64,000 nucleotides of DNA from positions 13,343 through 77,342 of the forward strand of contig CAYNSR010000011.1 in NCBI GenBank assembly GCA_964400125.1, read 5' to 3'. The translations under genes and the position numbers were made by a program. Shown here piece after piece: positions 14,685 through 23,875 of the stretch (the first letter of the stretch is position 1; each line of letters begins with the position of its first letter). The stretch is from Micavibrio sp964400125. Lineage in GTDB: Bacteria; Pseudomonadota; Alphaproteobacteria; Micavibrionales; Micavibrionaceae. Under the pieces are notes generated by a model. It made no database searches, was not told the DNA's origin, and worked only from the letters and a program-made list of their open reading frames with translations.

Positions 14685-16964
14685 TTGCGCCGTGTTCGAT
14701 CTCTCACCATACGCAGTATGATTCCGTTGTCGGTGCGCCGGTATATTCCGCGCTTTCCGGCACGGGTGAATCAGCGTTTGCGCCGGGCGATGGCGTTTGT
14801 CCTCATTATTGCGGCGCTAGTCAGCGGCATTGCCACTTATGCGGCCCTGACGGATACACCGCCCTTCGGCAAGGATACCAGAACCATATTATGGTTGCTG
14901 AATATCGACCTGATTATCCTGCTGGTGCTGGTGGCGCTCGTGGCGCAGCGCATGGTCGGGTTGTGGAGCGGAATGAAGCAGGGGCAGGCAGGGTCGAAGC
15001 TGCATGTGCGGCTGGTGTATATTTTCAGCCTGTTGGCGGTGACGCCCGCGATTATTATGACTATTTTCTCGGCGCTGTTTTTCCATTTCGGATTGCAAGG
15101 CTGGTTCAGTGATAAAATCCATAATGCCATCAGCCAGTCGGAAGCCTTTGCCGAGGCCTATATGGAAGAACACCAGCAGGTCATCAAGGCCGATTTGCTG
15201 GCCATGGCCAACGATCTCGACCGGTCGGCGGAATCGCTGATCGACAGCCCGAAGGAATTTGAAAAATTCCTGCAAACCCAGTCCTTCCTGCGCAATTTTT
15301 CAGAAGCCATTATTTTTGACGGCGACGGACAGATGAAAATTTCCGTCGGGCTGGCATTGGCCATGGCCTTCGACGATCTGCCGCAACTGGCGATGGAACA
15401 GGCCAGTCTGGGCGAGGTGGTCATGTTGAGCACGACCGGGGACGAGCGCATTCGCGCCCTGGTTCGGCTCAATAATTATACGGATAGCTACCTGTTCGTC
15501 GGGCGCATGGTCGATCCGCTGGTGCGCGAACGTCTGGATGCGACGATCCGGGCGGTGCAGGAATATGACGAACTGGAGGCGCAGCGTTCCGGTTTGCAGG
15601 TCAAGATGGTGATTATTTTCGTTATCGTCGCGCTGCTGCTGCTTTTTGCCGCGATCTGGTTCGGGTTGATGCTGGCGCGGCAACTGGCCAGCCCGATTTC
15701 GGGACTGATTACCGCCGCCGACCGCGTGCGCGCGGGGGATCTGACTGCACGGGTTTCTGAACGCGATGCGATTGATGAATTCGAAGTGCTGGCCCGGGCC
15801 TTCAACCGCATGACCATCCAGATCGAGGATCAGCGGACGGAACTGATCGAAACCAACCGCCAGCTCGACCGTCGCCGCAGATTCACGGAAACCGTTCTGG
15901 CGGGTGTTTCCTCGGGCGTGGTCGGTCTGGATCAGGCGGGGAAAATCACGCTGGTGAATTCATCGGCGGCGCAGTTGCTGCAACGTGAATCATCCGCGCT
16001 GAACGGGCAGCCCGTTGCCGGGATCGTGCCGGATCTGCAACCCTTGCTGGATCAGGCGCATCTGAAGCCGGGGAAGATTACGCAAGGGGAAATTCTTTAC
16101 GATCCGCGAGACGGTTCCCGCCGCACCTTGCTGGTCCGGATTGCCATCGAACTGGTCGGGGATCAGGACACCGGCGCCGTTTTGACCTTTGACGATATCA
16201 CCGAGTTGCAATCGGCGCAGCGCAAGGCCGCATGGGCCGATGTGGCGCGGCGAATCGCCCACGAAATCAAAAATCCGCTGACCCCGATCCAGCTTTCCGC
16301 CGAAAGGCTGAAGCGTAAATACCTGAAGCAGATTACCGACGACCCGGATACATTTGCGCAATGCACCGACACGATCATTCATCATGTCGGTGATATCGGA
16401 CGCATGGTCAATGAATTTTCCGCCTTTGCGCGCATGCCCGAAGCCGTCATGCAGCATGAAAATCTCAGTGCGATTCTGCGCGACATTGTTGTGCTGGAAC
16501 AACAGGCGCACCCATCGGTCGGGTTGCATATCCACACCCCGGGACAGGGGGTATTGCCGGTCTTCGCCCATGTCGATGCGCGGCAGGTGCGGCAGGCCCT
16601 GACCAATGTGATCCAGAATGCGATTGACGCGCTGGAGGAAGGCGGGACGGGGGATGGCCGGGTTACGGTAAGCATTCTGCCCGATTCGGTGCGCAATCAG
16701 GTGGCGGTCGTCGTCAACGATAACGGCCCCGGATTTCCCCGCGATGAAGATCTGAACCGTTTGCTGGAACCCTATGTTACCCACAAGACAAAGGGGACGG
16801 GGCTGGGCCTTGCGATCGTGAAAAAGATCATGGACGATCACAAGGGGCGGATTATTCTCGGGGCTCCGGAATGGTTGCGGGAGAAAAAGGAATGGAGCGA
16901 TCTGGGCGGGGGGTGCGTCGTTTTGACGTTTCCGCTGGAACGGATCGAGGCTTTGGCCGGGTAA
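14685..16964 (+). CDS. ntrY: NtrY-type sensor histidine kinase
   Basis: A 759-residue membrane kinase that phosphorylates NtrX in nitrogen/redox control. There are N-terminal transmembrane segments (residues ~35-55, 70-90, 105-135), a periplasmic/extracytoplasmic sensor region, a further span at ~305-330, then HAMP (RQLASPISGLITAADRVRAGDL), PAS, a HisKA box with RRIAHEIKNPLTPIQLSAER and HATPase with NVIQNAIDALEEG and GTGLGLAIVKKI. The TTG start at 14685 has AAGGGGG at ideal spacing; ATG codons inside would remove the conserved N-terminus. ntrX follows 29 bases on. In many relatives ntrB-ntrC precede this gene; here ispDF is next to it. Confidence 0.95.
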   Translation: MRRVRSLTIRSMIPLSVRRYIPRFPARVNQRLRRAMAFVLIIAALVSGIATYAALTDTPPFGKDTRTILWLLNIDLIILLVLVALVAQRMVGLWSGMKQGQAGSKLHVRLVYIFSLLAVTPAIIMTIFSALFFHFGLQGWFSDKIHNAISQSEAFAEAYMEEHQQVIKADLLAMANDLDRSAESLIDSPKEFEKFLQTQSFLRNFSEAIIFDGDGQMKISVGLALAMAFDDLPQLAMEQASLGEVVMLSTTGDERIRALVRLNNYTDSYLFVGRMVDPLVRERLDATIRAVQEYDELEAQRSGLQVKMVIIFVIVALLLLFAAIWFGLMLARQLASPISGLITAADRVRAGDLTARVSERDAIDEFEVLARAFNRMTIQIEDQRTELIETNRQLDRRRRFTETVLAGVSSGVVGLDQAGKITLVNSSAAQLLQRESSALNGQPVAGIVPDLQPLLDQAHLKPGKITQGEILYDPRDGSRRTLLVRIAIELVGDQDTGAVLTFDDITELQSAQRKAAWADVARRIAHEIKNPLTPIQLSAERLKRKYLKQITDDPDTFAQCTDTIIHHVGDIGRMVNEFSAFARMPEAVMQHENLSAILRDIVVLEQQAHPSVGLHIHTPGQGVLPVFAHVDARQVRQALTNVIQNAIDALEEGGTGDGRVTVSILPDSVRNQVAVVVNDNGPGFPRDEDLNRLLEPYVTHKTKGTGLGLAIVKKIMDDHKGRIILGAPEWLREKKEWSDLGGGCVVLTFPLERIEALAG

Positions 16965-16993
16965 CATGACGTTGATGATTAGAGGGGCATAAA

Positions 16994-18415
16994 ATGACCA
17001 TAGATATTCTTGTCGTCGATGATGAAGAAGATATTCGCCGCCTGATTCAGGGAATTCTGGAAGATGAGGGCTACGCCGTGCGGCAAGCCGCATCGCCGGA
17101 GCAAGCCTATGCGCAGATCGCGGAGAAGGTTCCGGCGCTGGCGATTCTGGACATATGGCTCAAGCATGGCGATGAAGATGGCCTGAAGATTCTCAGCCGA
17201 TTGAAGGAAGATCATCCGCTGGTTCCGGTGCTGATGATTAGCGGGCATGGTACTATTGAAACCGCCGTCAATGCGATCAAGATGGGGGCTTATGACTTTA
17301 TCGAAAAACCGTTCAAGACGGATCGTCTGCTGCTGATGATTTCGCGTGCGCTGGAAAACGCGCAGTTGAAGCGGGAGAATATGGCCCTGCGCCAGCGTCA
17401 GGAAAGTCCGATGGAACTGACCGGGGAATCGGAGGCCATTGCGGGGCTGAAACAAATTCTGGACCGGGTCGGGCCAACCAATAGCCGCGTTCTGATTACC
17501 GGTGAACCGGGAACGGGAAAGGATCTGGCGGCGCGGGTGATTCACCGGATGTCATCGCGCAGCAGCGGACCCTTCATGATGCTGAACTGTGCGACTCTCC
17601 TGCCGGAACGGCTGGAGGTTGAGTTGTTTGGATCGGTCGATGGCATTCACGGCGAGCCGGGCAAGACCGGGGTGCTGGAACAGGCGCATGGCGGCACATT
17701 GCTTCTGGATGAGGTCGCGGACATGCCGCTTGAGACACAGGGAAAAATCGTCCGTGTCCTTCAGGAGCAAAAATTCACCCGCGTTGGCGGCAAGGAAACG
17801 GTTCAGGTCGATGTCCGTATTCTGGCATCCACCAACCGCGATCTGGCGCAGGAAATGGAACAGGGAAATTTCCGGCAGGATCTTTTTTACCGTTTGAATG
17901 TCGTTCCTATCCGTATGCCGTCCTTGCGGGAACGTCTCGACGACCTGCCTGCGCTGGCGGATTATTTCCTGCGTCAGTACGCGGCGCAAAACGGCGTTCC
18001 GATTCGCAGCTTCGCGCCCGTGGCGCTGGCCGCGATGCAGGCTTATGACTGGCCGGGCAATGTGCGCCAGCTTCGCAATGCCATTGAATGGATCATGATT
18101 ATGAATGGCCCGGGGGATGCCCCGATACTGGAAGATCACCTGCCGCCGGAAATCACCGGGAAGGGGTGCGGCGATTCCCGGTCGCGCGGGCTGGATACAG
18201 AACTGGTTCTCCTGCCGTTGCGCGAAGCACGGGAAAAATTTGAAAAAGACTATCTGGAGGCCCAGTTCAGGCGCTTTCAGGGGAATGTTTCCAAAACATC
18301 CCAATTTGTCGGCATGGAACGCTCTGCCCTGCACCGCAAGCTGAAATCCCTTGGCATTTCTTCCGGCGACAAGCAAAATGACAGCGACGACCCACACCAG
18401 AAGAAATTCGCCTGA
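16994..18415 (+). CDS. ntrX: NtrX-type response regulator
   Basis: A 473-residue regulator with a receiver (VVDDEEDIRRLI, phospho-acceptor Asp in LAILDIWL, Lys in FIEKPFK), an AAA+ domain (Walker A GEPGTGKD, Walker B GGTLLLDEVADMP) and a C-terminal Fis-type helix-turn-helix. The GAFTGA loop that sigma-54 activators use to contact the polymerase is absent; the sequence reads LFGSVDGIHGEPGKTG there. That is usual for alphaproteobacterial NtrX and argues against classic sigma-54 activation. Co-transcribed with ntrY; trkA follows 14 bases later. Confidence 0.94.
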   Translation: MTIDILVVDDEEDIRRLIQGILEDEGYAVRQAASPEQAYAQIAEKVPALAILDIWLKHGDEDGLKILSRLKEDHPLVPVLMISGHGTIETAVNAIKMGAYDFIEKPFKTDRLLLMISRALENAQLKRENMALRQRQESPMELTGESEAIAGLKQILDRVGPTNSRVLITGEPGTGKDLAARVIHRMSSRSSGPFMMLNCATLLPERLEVELFGSVDGIHGEPGKTGVLEQAHGGTLLLDEVADMPLETQGKIVRVLQEQKFTRVGGKETVQVDVRILASTNRDLAQEMEQGNFRQDLFYRLNVVPIRMPSLRERLDDLPALADYFLRQYAAQNGVPIRSFAPVALAAMQAYDWPGNVRQLRNAIEWIMIMNGPGDAPILEDHLPPEITGKGCGDSRSRGLDTELVLLPLREAREKFEKDYLEAQFRRFQGNVSKTSQFVGMERSALHRKLKSLGISSGDKQNDSDDPHQKKFA

Positions 18416-18429
18416 AGGAAAACCGATTT

Positions 18430-19812
18430 ATGCGCGTAATCATCTGCGGCGCCGGCCAGGTAGGTTTTAGCATTGCCGCTTACCTCTCACGGGAAGACAA
18501 TGATGTCACCGTCATCGACATCAACCCCGATCTGGTGGGGCAGGTGAACAATACGCTTGACGCCAACGGTATCGTCGGCCATGCGTCGAACCCCGAAATT
18601 CTGGATCTGGCCGGGGCGCGGGATGCGGATTTGCTGATTGCCGTGACATATTCCGATGAGGTGAATATGGTCGCCTGTCAGGTTGGTCATTCCCTGTTCA
18701 ATATTCCCAAGAAAATTGCGCGCATCCGCGAACAGGCCTATCTGAACCCGGCCTGGGCGAATTTGTTCAGCCGCGCGCATTTGCCGATCGACGTTATTAT
18801 TTCTCCGGAAAAAGAGACGGCGCTGGCGATATACCAGCGCCTGCGCGTTCCGGGCACGACGAATGTCGTGCCGCTGGCGGACGGGAAGGTGCATCTTGTT
18901 GGGGTTGTGTGCGGCGAGAATTGCCCCATCGTGCATACGCCGTTGCGCCAGATTGCGGCGTTGTTTCCGACTCTGTCGATCAAGATCGCGGGGATCATCC
19001 GTCCCGGCGCTAAACCGGCGCTGGCCAAACCGGACGACCAGATTCTGGTCGGGGACGAAGTTTATTTCTTTACCGATACGCGCCACCTGCAACGGGCTTT
19101 GGCCGCGTTTGGTCATGAAGAGCAGGAAGCGCACCATGTCGCGATTTTAGGCGGTGGGAATATCGGGCTCTACCTGACCCGTCTGTTGCAGGTGGAGTTG
19201 GGGAACAATGTCCATATCAAGGTGATCGAACATGACCTCGCCCGCGCCTTGTCCCTGAGCGAGAGATTGAAAGGGGTCACGGTGTTGCATGGTGACGGGC
19301 TCGACCCGAAAACCCTCGATGACGCCGATATCCAGAATACGGAGACTGTCGTTACCGTCACCAATGACGACGAAACAAATATTCTTTCAGCGCTGTTGTC
19401 GAAACAGCACGGCGCAAAGCGGGTCATCTCACTGGTCAACAAGGTCAGTTATACGCCGTTGATTCGCATGATGGGGATTGATGCCATCGTGTCGCCGCGC
19501 ACCATTACCGTTTCAAGCATTATGAAGCATGTCCGGCGCGGACGAATCAAGGCGCTGCATTCCCTGCGCGAAGGGTTTGCCGAAGTCATCGAGGCGGAAG
19601 TGTCGGATACATCGAGTATTGCCAATCTGGAAATCGGCAGCCTGAAGCTGCCCCGTGATGTTCTGATCGGCGCGATTGTGCGCGATAACAAGGTTTTGAT
19701 GCCGGACCCGGATGTAACCATCCGCCCCGGCGACCACGTTATCGTTCTGGCCGAACAATCGCAGGCGCGCAAAGTTGAAAAAATGTTCCTTGTCCATGTG
19801 GATTTATTCTAA
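18430..19812 (+). CDS. trkA: Trk potassium transport peripheral protein TrkA
   Basis: A 460-residue cytoplasmic NAD(H)-binding regulator of Trk K+ channels. Two RCK modules are visible: the first Rossmann motif GAGQVGFSIAAYL at residue ~5 and the second GGGNIGLYLTRLL near the middle, each followed by a TrkA-C lobe. No trkH/trkG is in the window. It lies in the ntrYX operon and its TAA overlaps the ATG of the aminotransferase gene by one base. Confidence 0.96.
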   Translation: MRVIICGAGQVGFSIAAYLSREDNDVTVIDINPDLVGQVNNTLDANGIVGHASNPEILDLAGARDADLLIAVTYSDEVNMVACQVGHSLFNIPKKIARIREQAYLNPAWANLFSRAHLPIDVIISPEKETALAIYQRLRVPGTTNVVPLADGKVHLVGVVCGENCPIVHTPLRQIAALFPTLSIKIAGIIRPGAKPALAKPDDQILVGDEVYFFTDTRHLQRALAAFGHEEQEAHHVAILGGGNIGLYLTRLLQVELGNNVHIKVIEHDLARALSLSERLKGVTVLHGDGLDPKTLDDADIQNTETVVTVTNDDETNILSALLSKQHGAKRVISLVNKVSYTPLIRMMGIDAIVSPRTITVSSIMKHVRRGRIKALHSLREGFAEVIEAEVSDTSSIANLEIGSLKLPRDVLIGAIVRDNKVLMPDPDVTIRPGDHVIVLAEQSQARKVEKMFLVHVDLF

Positions 19813-20720
19813 TGCCGCGTTTTTCTTTTGTGAACGGTTCCTACCTGCCGCACGGCGATGCCACTGTCCATATAGAAGACAGGGGATTCCAGTTTGCGGA
19901 CGGGGTATATGAAGTCGTCGCCTGCATTGATGGCAGGCTGGCGGATGAACAGGGTCATCTTGATCGTCTGGAACGTTCATGCTCAGAATTGTCGATCCCG
20001 ATGCCGGTCGCGCGGCGGAGCCTGCAATTTATCATGCGGGAATTGTTGCGACGCAATCGCCTGAAAAACGCCAGCGTCTATATTCAGGTCACAAGGGGGG
20101 TCGCCAAACGCGATTTTCCATTCCCTGAGGATACGCCCGCATCCCTGATCCTGACGGCAAGGCCGTTCCGGTTCGATAACAATGCCCGGGTGCTGCGCGG
20201 TGGTGCTGCCGTGACCGTGCCCGATATTCGCTGGAAACGCCGTGATATCAAAAGCACCGGGTTGCTGGCGCAAGTTCTGGCCAAGCAAGAAGCCGTCGAA
20301 GCGGGCGCGTATGAAGCATGGATGGTGGATGACGAGGGCTATATCACCGAAGGGTCATCCAGCAATGCGTGGATCGTCACGAAGGACGGAAAACTGGTCA
20401 CGCGCCATGCCACCACCGACATTTTGCGCGGCGTGACCCGGACGGCCCTTGAAAAAATTTGTGCCGGATTGCACATGAAGATAGAGGAACGCCCGTTCAG
20501 CGTTCAGGAATCCTATGACGCAATTGAGGCTTTCAATACCAGTGCCGTGGCGCTGGTCGTGCCGATTGTCAGTATCGACGGACATGTGATCGGCACGGGA
20601 GAACCGGGACCGGTGGCGCGGCAGCTCTATGCCGAATATCGCGCCTACGCCGCCGGGGAGCGCGGAGAATCGGTTTCATGGACGGCGGATATAGAGGAAA
20701 ATACCGGGGTGGAAAGATGA
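19812..20720 (+). CDS. dat: D-amino-acid aminotransferase-like class IV aminotransferase
   Basis: A 302-residue PLP enzyme of fold-type IV, likely interconverting D-alanine and 2-oxoglutarate to give D-glutamate. The catalytic Lys lies in DIKSTGLLAQ, the PLP-binding Glu in ITEGSSSNAW, and the opening VNGSYLPHGDATVHIEDRGFQ is split-typical of D-AAT. BCAT or ADC lyase is possible in this fold, but EGSSSN and the trkA-dat-hfq context favour D-AAT. It overlaps trkA by 1 base and the HAD gene by 4, so the set is one operon. Confidence 0.87.
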   Translation: MPRFSFVNGSYLPHGDATVHIEDRGFQFADGVYEVVACIDGRLADEQGHLDRLERSCSELSIPMPVARRSLQFIMRELLRRNRLKNASVYIQVTRGVAKRDFPFPEDTPASLILTARPFRFDNNARVLRGGAAVTVPDIRWKRRDIKSTGLLAQVLAKQEAVEAGAYEAWMVDDEGYITEGSSSNAWIVTKDGKLVTRHATTDILRGVTRTALEKICAGLHMKIEERPFSVQESYDAIEAFNTSAVALVVPIVSIDGHVIGTGEPGPVARQLYAEYRAYAAGERGESVSWTADIEENTGVER

Positions 20721-21370
20721 CGAATCCAAGACCGAAGGCCATATTTTTTGACTGGGACGGGACATTGGTGGATACGCTGGATTTTGTCTTCCGAGCGCAT
20801 AACCATGTCCGCGAGAGACTGGGCGAGCCGCTCTGGTCGCAGGAGGAGTTCAAGGGGCATACAAAATTTTCCTCCGTACAGCTTTATCCGCGAATTTACG
20901 GCGACCGGGCGCAGGAGGCGATGGGGTTTCTTGAGCAATTCATGAATGAAAACCATCTGAAACCTGAAAATCTTGTTTTGCTGGATGGCGTAAAACCTTT
21001 TCTGGAAGAGGCCGCGCAAGCCGGAATCGTTATGGGCGTGGTCAGCAACAAGCGGCATATGTTTATCACGCGGGAAATCAGCCATATGGGGCTGGACCGG
21101 TATTTTGTTTCCGTTGTCGGCGCAGGGGTTGCAGCCAATGACAAACCGTCTGCCGATCCGCTGTTGTTTGCCTTGAAAGAATCCGGTCTTGAGGCCGGGC
21201 GGGATGTGTGGTTCGTCGGCGATACGGAACCGGATATCCTCTGCGCCCGCGCCGCCGGATGCCCCGCGATTTTACTCCATCGCGACAAGGATCATCAGAC
21301 CCTGATCGACCTGCACAAGCCGGAAATGGTGGTCAGGGATATGGCGTCTTTCAGGGAACGGCTGCTTTGA
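20717..21370 (+). CDS. HAD-superfamily hydrolase (phosphoglycolate-phosphatase-like)
   Basis: A 217-residue haloacid-dehalogenase phosphatase: motif I DWDGTLVDT with nucleophile Asp, motif II VVSNK, motif III Lys in ANDKPSADP and motif IV GDTEPDI. The helical cap between motifs I and II fits the Gph/PpaX type. The ATG at 20717 overlaps the aminotransferase stop (ATGA); the in-frame ATG at 20678 lies inside that gene and is not needed. The exact substrate is not evident. Confidence 0.85.
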   Translation: MTNPRPKAIFFDWDGTLVDTLDFVFRAHNHVRERLGEPLWSQEEFKGHTKFSSVQLYPRIYGDRAQEAMGFLEQFMNENHLKPENLVLLDGVKPFLEEAAQAGIVMGVVSNKRHMFITREISHMGLDRYFVSVVGAGVAANDKPSADPLLFALKESGLEAGRDVWFVGDTEPDILCARAAGCPAILLHRDKDHQTLIDLHKPEMVVRDMASFRERLL

Positions 21371-21405
21371 GATGAAATACAATGAACACAATGATCTACA
21401 AGGAT

Positions 21406-21480
21406 TGTCATCCCGAGCGTAGTCGAGGGATCTGACTAAGCCGTAACCTGTCGGATCCCTCGACTACGCTCGGGATGACA
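21406..21480. repeat. 27-bp-arm palindrome between convergent genes
   Basis: Perfect 27-bp arms (21406-21432 and 21454-21480) around a 21-base loop; the arm reads TGTCATCCCGAGCGTAGTCG and onward. Palindromes with this CCCGAGCG...CGAGGGATC pattern are common dispersed repeats in many bacterial genomes. It sits between the ends of two convergent genes and could serve as a bidirectional terminator, although it has no U-tract. Confidence 0.8.
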
Positions 21481-21507
21481 CGGTTCTGACATCAATAGGT
21501 CCGGCGC

Positions 21508-22113
21508 CTATATCGCCAGCACGAAATCCTTGCGCCGGAGGAGTGTTATTCCGCAATCCCGTGCTGCGGGACGATGGAGGATTTCGAACTGGCTGCCGGA
21601 ATCGGGGAGGAAGTGGCGGGCGTTGATTTCGTCATAATCGCCGCCGGAGATGGCCAGAAGTTTTGCGCCCGTGCGCACGGCGGCATCGTGCCAGACGTTC
21701 TTTTCAAAGTGAAGCGGGCTGATCGCCAGATTGGGGGACATTCCCGGAGAGGCACTGAAAAAAGACAGGTCTTTTTCCGGCGGGTTGAAAACGAAACAAA
21801 AAACAAGCATGTCCGCAGCGGCCCCGTCCTTCAGAAAGTCACGGCCACCATATTTGGGATAGATATTGATGATTTCCGGTTCGAATTCCGGGCTAATGGC
21901 GACGCCCATCTGGCTGGCGATTGAAAAACTGATGCCAAGTGCACTGTAATCGGCAAAATCGGGGATGGACGGGTCGTTTTCATCGGGAAAGGCCCCGATT
22001 AGATGGATTTTTTTCAAAGGCGGTGTGTTCTGGTTGGCGGAGGATACGCGGCAAAACCGGGCAAAATCATCCCTCAGGGTCAGGAGGCCTTGTCGTGGTA
22101 CGTTGGAAAGCAT
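21508..22113 (-). CDS. Hypothetical protein, 201 aa
   Basis: A soluble protein of unknown family. It includes KKIHLIGAFPDENDPSIPDF, a hydrophobic core strand MLVFCFVFNPP and ILHRPAARDCGITLLRR near the end. AGGAGA nine bases upstream of the ATG at 22113 supports expression. It lies between the HAD gene and hfq on the opposite strand and interrupts the otherwise co-directional dat-hfq-hflX order. No catalytic motif is recognisable. Confidence 0.65.
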   Translation of the reverse strand: MLSNVPRQGLLTLRDDFARFCRVSSANQNTPPLKKIHLIGAFPDENDPSIPDFADYSALGISFSIASQMGVAISPEFEPEIINIYPKYGGRDFLKDGAAADMLVFCFVFNPPEKDLSFFSASPGMSPNLAISPLHFEKNVWHDAAVRTGAKLLAISGGDYDEINARHFLPDSGSQFEILHRPAARDCGITLLRRKDFVLAI

Positions 22114-22300
22114 GGTGTTTCTCTCCTGTAGCGGCCGGGATTTGTCGTGCAGGACTATATATTGTTAACATAATAAAATCAATAAAATTCAGTTTGCCTT
22201 GAAATAATCTCAATTCTTTTCTTGCTGCGAAGCAACGAATTCGTTATTTAAGTGCGGCCAAGAGGGCGCTTTAAAAAAGATAATAAGGAAATATAAAAAA

Positions 22301-22546
22301 ATGGCCGAAAAAAATCAGAACGTACAGGATGTGTTCCTTAATAAAATTCGCAAAGAAAAAATGACCGTGACCGTATTTCTCGTCAACGGCGTCAAGTTGC
22401 AAGGTGTTGTGACCTGGTTCGATAATTTCAGCATGCTTCTCCGTCGTGATGCGCATGTTCAACTGGTCTATAAACACGCCATTTCCACGATCATGCCTGC
22501 CGGGCCGCTTTCCCTGTATGAGGGTGAAGAAAAAGCCGGAGAATAG
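22301..22546 (+). CDS. hfq: RNA chaperone Hfq
   Basis: An 81-residue Sm-like protein that forms hexamers and pairs small RNAs with mRNAs. The Sm1 segment (VFLVNGVKLQGVVTWFDNFS) and the Sm2 motif YKHAIST are intact; the C-terminal tail is short and acidic, as in alphaproteobacteria. AAGGAA lies 10 bases upstream of the ATG. The 187-base upstream region is AT-rich with a small hairpin (TTGCT-GCGA-AGCAA). hflX begins on the very next base after the stop. Confidence 0.97.
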   Translation: MAEKNQNVQDVFLNKIRKEKMTVTVFLVNGVKLQGVVTWFDNFSMLLRRDAHVQLVYKHAISTIMPAGPLSLYEGEEKAGE

Positions 22547-23875
22547 TTGCCAATCAACAAGCACAACGATCAGACCGCCAAAACGGATACAGCCATCGTG
22601 CTGCATCCGGTCCTCCCCGATTCCCTGTCGACCGTGACGGGCAACCGCATGGTGGAGGACGTTTTGGAAGAGGCCGCAGGTCTGGCCCGTGCCATTTCTC
22701 TGGAGATCATTGATTGCCGCGCGGTGAATGTGGCGCGGCCCAATCCCGGAACATTGTTTGGCAAGGGTGCTGTCGATACGATCAAGGAATTGATCGCGGA
22801 GCTGGACCCGTCCGTCGTCATTGTCGATCACGCCCTGTCCCCGGTGCAGCAACGCAATCTGGAACAGGAATGGGACGCCAAGGTACTTGACCGCACCGGC
22901 CTTATTCTGGAGATTTTCGGGGCGCGCGCGAAAACGAAGGAAGGCCAGATTCAAGTCGATGTTGCGGCGCTGGAATACCAGCAATCGCGTCTGGTCCGGT
23001 CATGGACCCACCTCGAACGCCAGCGTGGCGGGACGGGCGGGACGGGCGGTCCCGGTGAAACCCAGCTCGAAATCGACCGCCGACTCATCAGTGACAAAAT
23101 CACCCGGCTGAAGCGTGAACTGGAACAGGTGCGGCGCACGCGCGAATTGCAGCGCAAGGGCCGGGAAAAAGTGCCGTTCCCGATTGTCGCGCTGGTGGGG
23201 TATACCAATGCCGGAAAATCGACGCTGTTTAACCGATTGACGAAATCGGATGTGTTCGCGCAGGATTTGCTCTTTGCTACGCTCGACCCCACCATGCGGC
23301 AACTGAAACTGCCCAACGGGCAGCAGGTGATTTTATCGGATACGGTTGGGTTTATTTCCAACCTGCCCACCAACCTGATTGCGGCATTTCGTGCCACGCT
23401 GGAACAGGTGCAGCATGCCGATGTGATTTTGCATGTCCGCGATATTTCACGCCATGATACGGGCGCGCAGCGTCAGGATGTTATTTCCGTGCTGGAAGAT
23501 CTCGGGATTGAATATGAGAACGACCCCCGGATGATCGAGGTCTTGAACAAGATTGATTCCCTGCCGGAAGATATGCAGGACGACATGCGCCGTGAGGCAA
23601 AATTCAACCCGCACAAGGTGGCCGTTTCCGCCTTGACCGGAGAGGGAATCGAAACTCTGTTGCAGGTCGTGGTCGGAATTGTCGCAAAGTCGCGGATTCT
23701 GGCGTCCTATCACGTTCCGGTGCAGGATGGGGAGGCGCTGGCCTGGCTTTACGCCCGCGCCAGCGTGGTTGCCAGACAAGACACCGAGGACGATATCATT
23801 CTGGATGTGGAAATCGACCCGGCGGATATTGGCCGTTTCAGCGAAAGGTTCGGGTATGACAATAGATCCGCTTGA
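22547..23875 (+). CDS. hflX: Ribosome-splitting GTPase HflX
   Basis: A 442-residue GTPase with an N-terminal HflX domain, the Gly-rich linker (GGTGGTGGPGETQLE), a coiled-coil segment, and a G domain with G1 GYTNAGKST, G3 DTVGF and G4 NKID. It binds and splits ribosomes under stress. The TTG at 22547, directly after the hfq stop, is chosen because the conserved TAIVLHPVL opening follows at once. The 3' end overlaps the next gene by 20 bases. The hfq-hflX pair is conserved widely in proteobacteria. Confidence 0.96.
   Translation: MPINKHNDQTAKTDTAIVLHPVLPDSLSTVTGNRMVEDVLEEAAGLARAISLEIIDCRAVNVARPNPGTLFGKGAVDTIKELIAELDPSVVIVDHALSPVQQRNLEQEWDAKVLDRTGLILEIFGARAKTKEGQIQVDVAALEYQQSRLVRSWTHLERQRGGTGGTGGPGETQLEIDRRLISDKITRLKRELEQVRRTRELQRKGREKVPFPIVALVGYTNAGKSTLFNRLTKSDVFAQDLLFATLDPTMRQLKLPNGQQVILSDTVGFISNLPTNLIAAFRATLEQVQHADVILHVRDISRHDTGAQRQDVISVLEDLGIEYENDPRMIEVLNKIDSLPEDMQDDMRREAKFNPHKVAVSALTGEGIETLLQVVVGIVAKSRILASYHVPVQDGEALAWLYARASVVARQDTEDDIILDVEIDPADIGRFSERFGYDNRSA

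Noticed and set aside
15990..17093. Antisense frame of 367 codons opposite ntrY/ntrX
   Set aside because: It runs across two certain genes in the other direction and has a composition typical of shadow frames.
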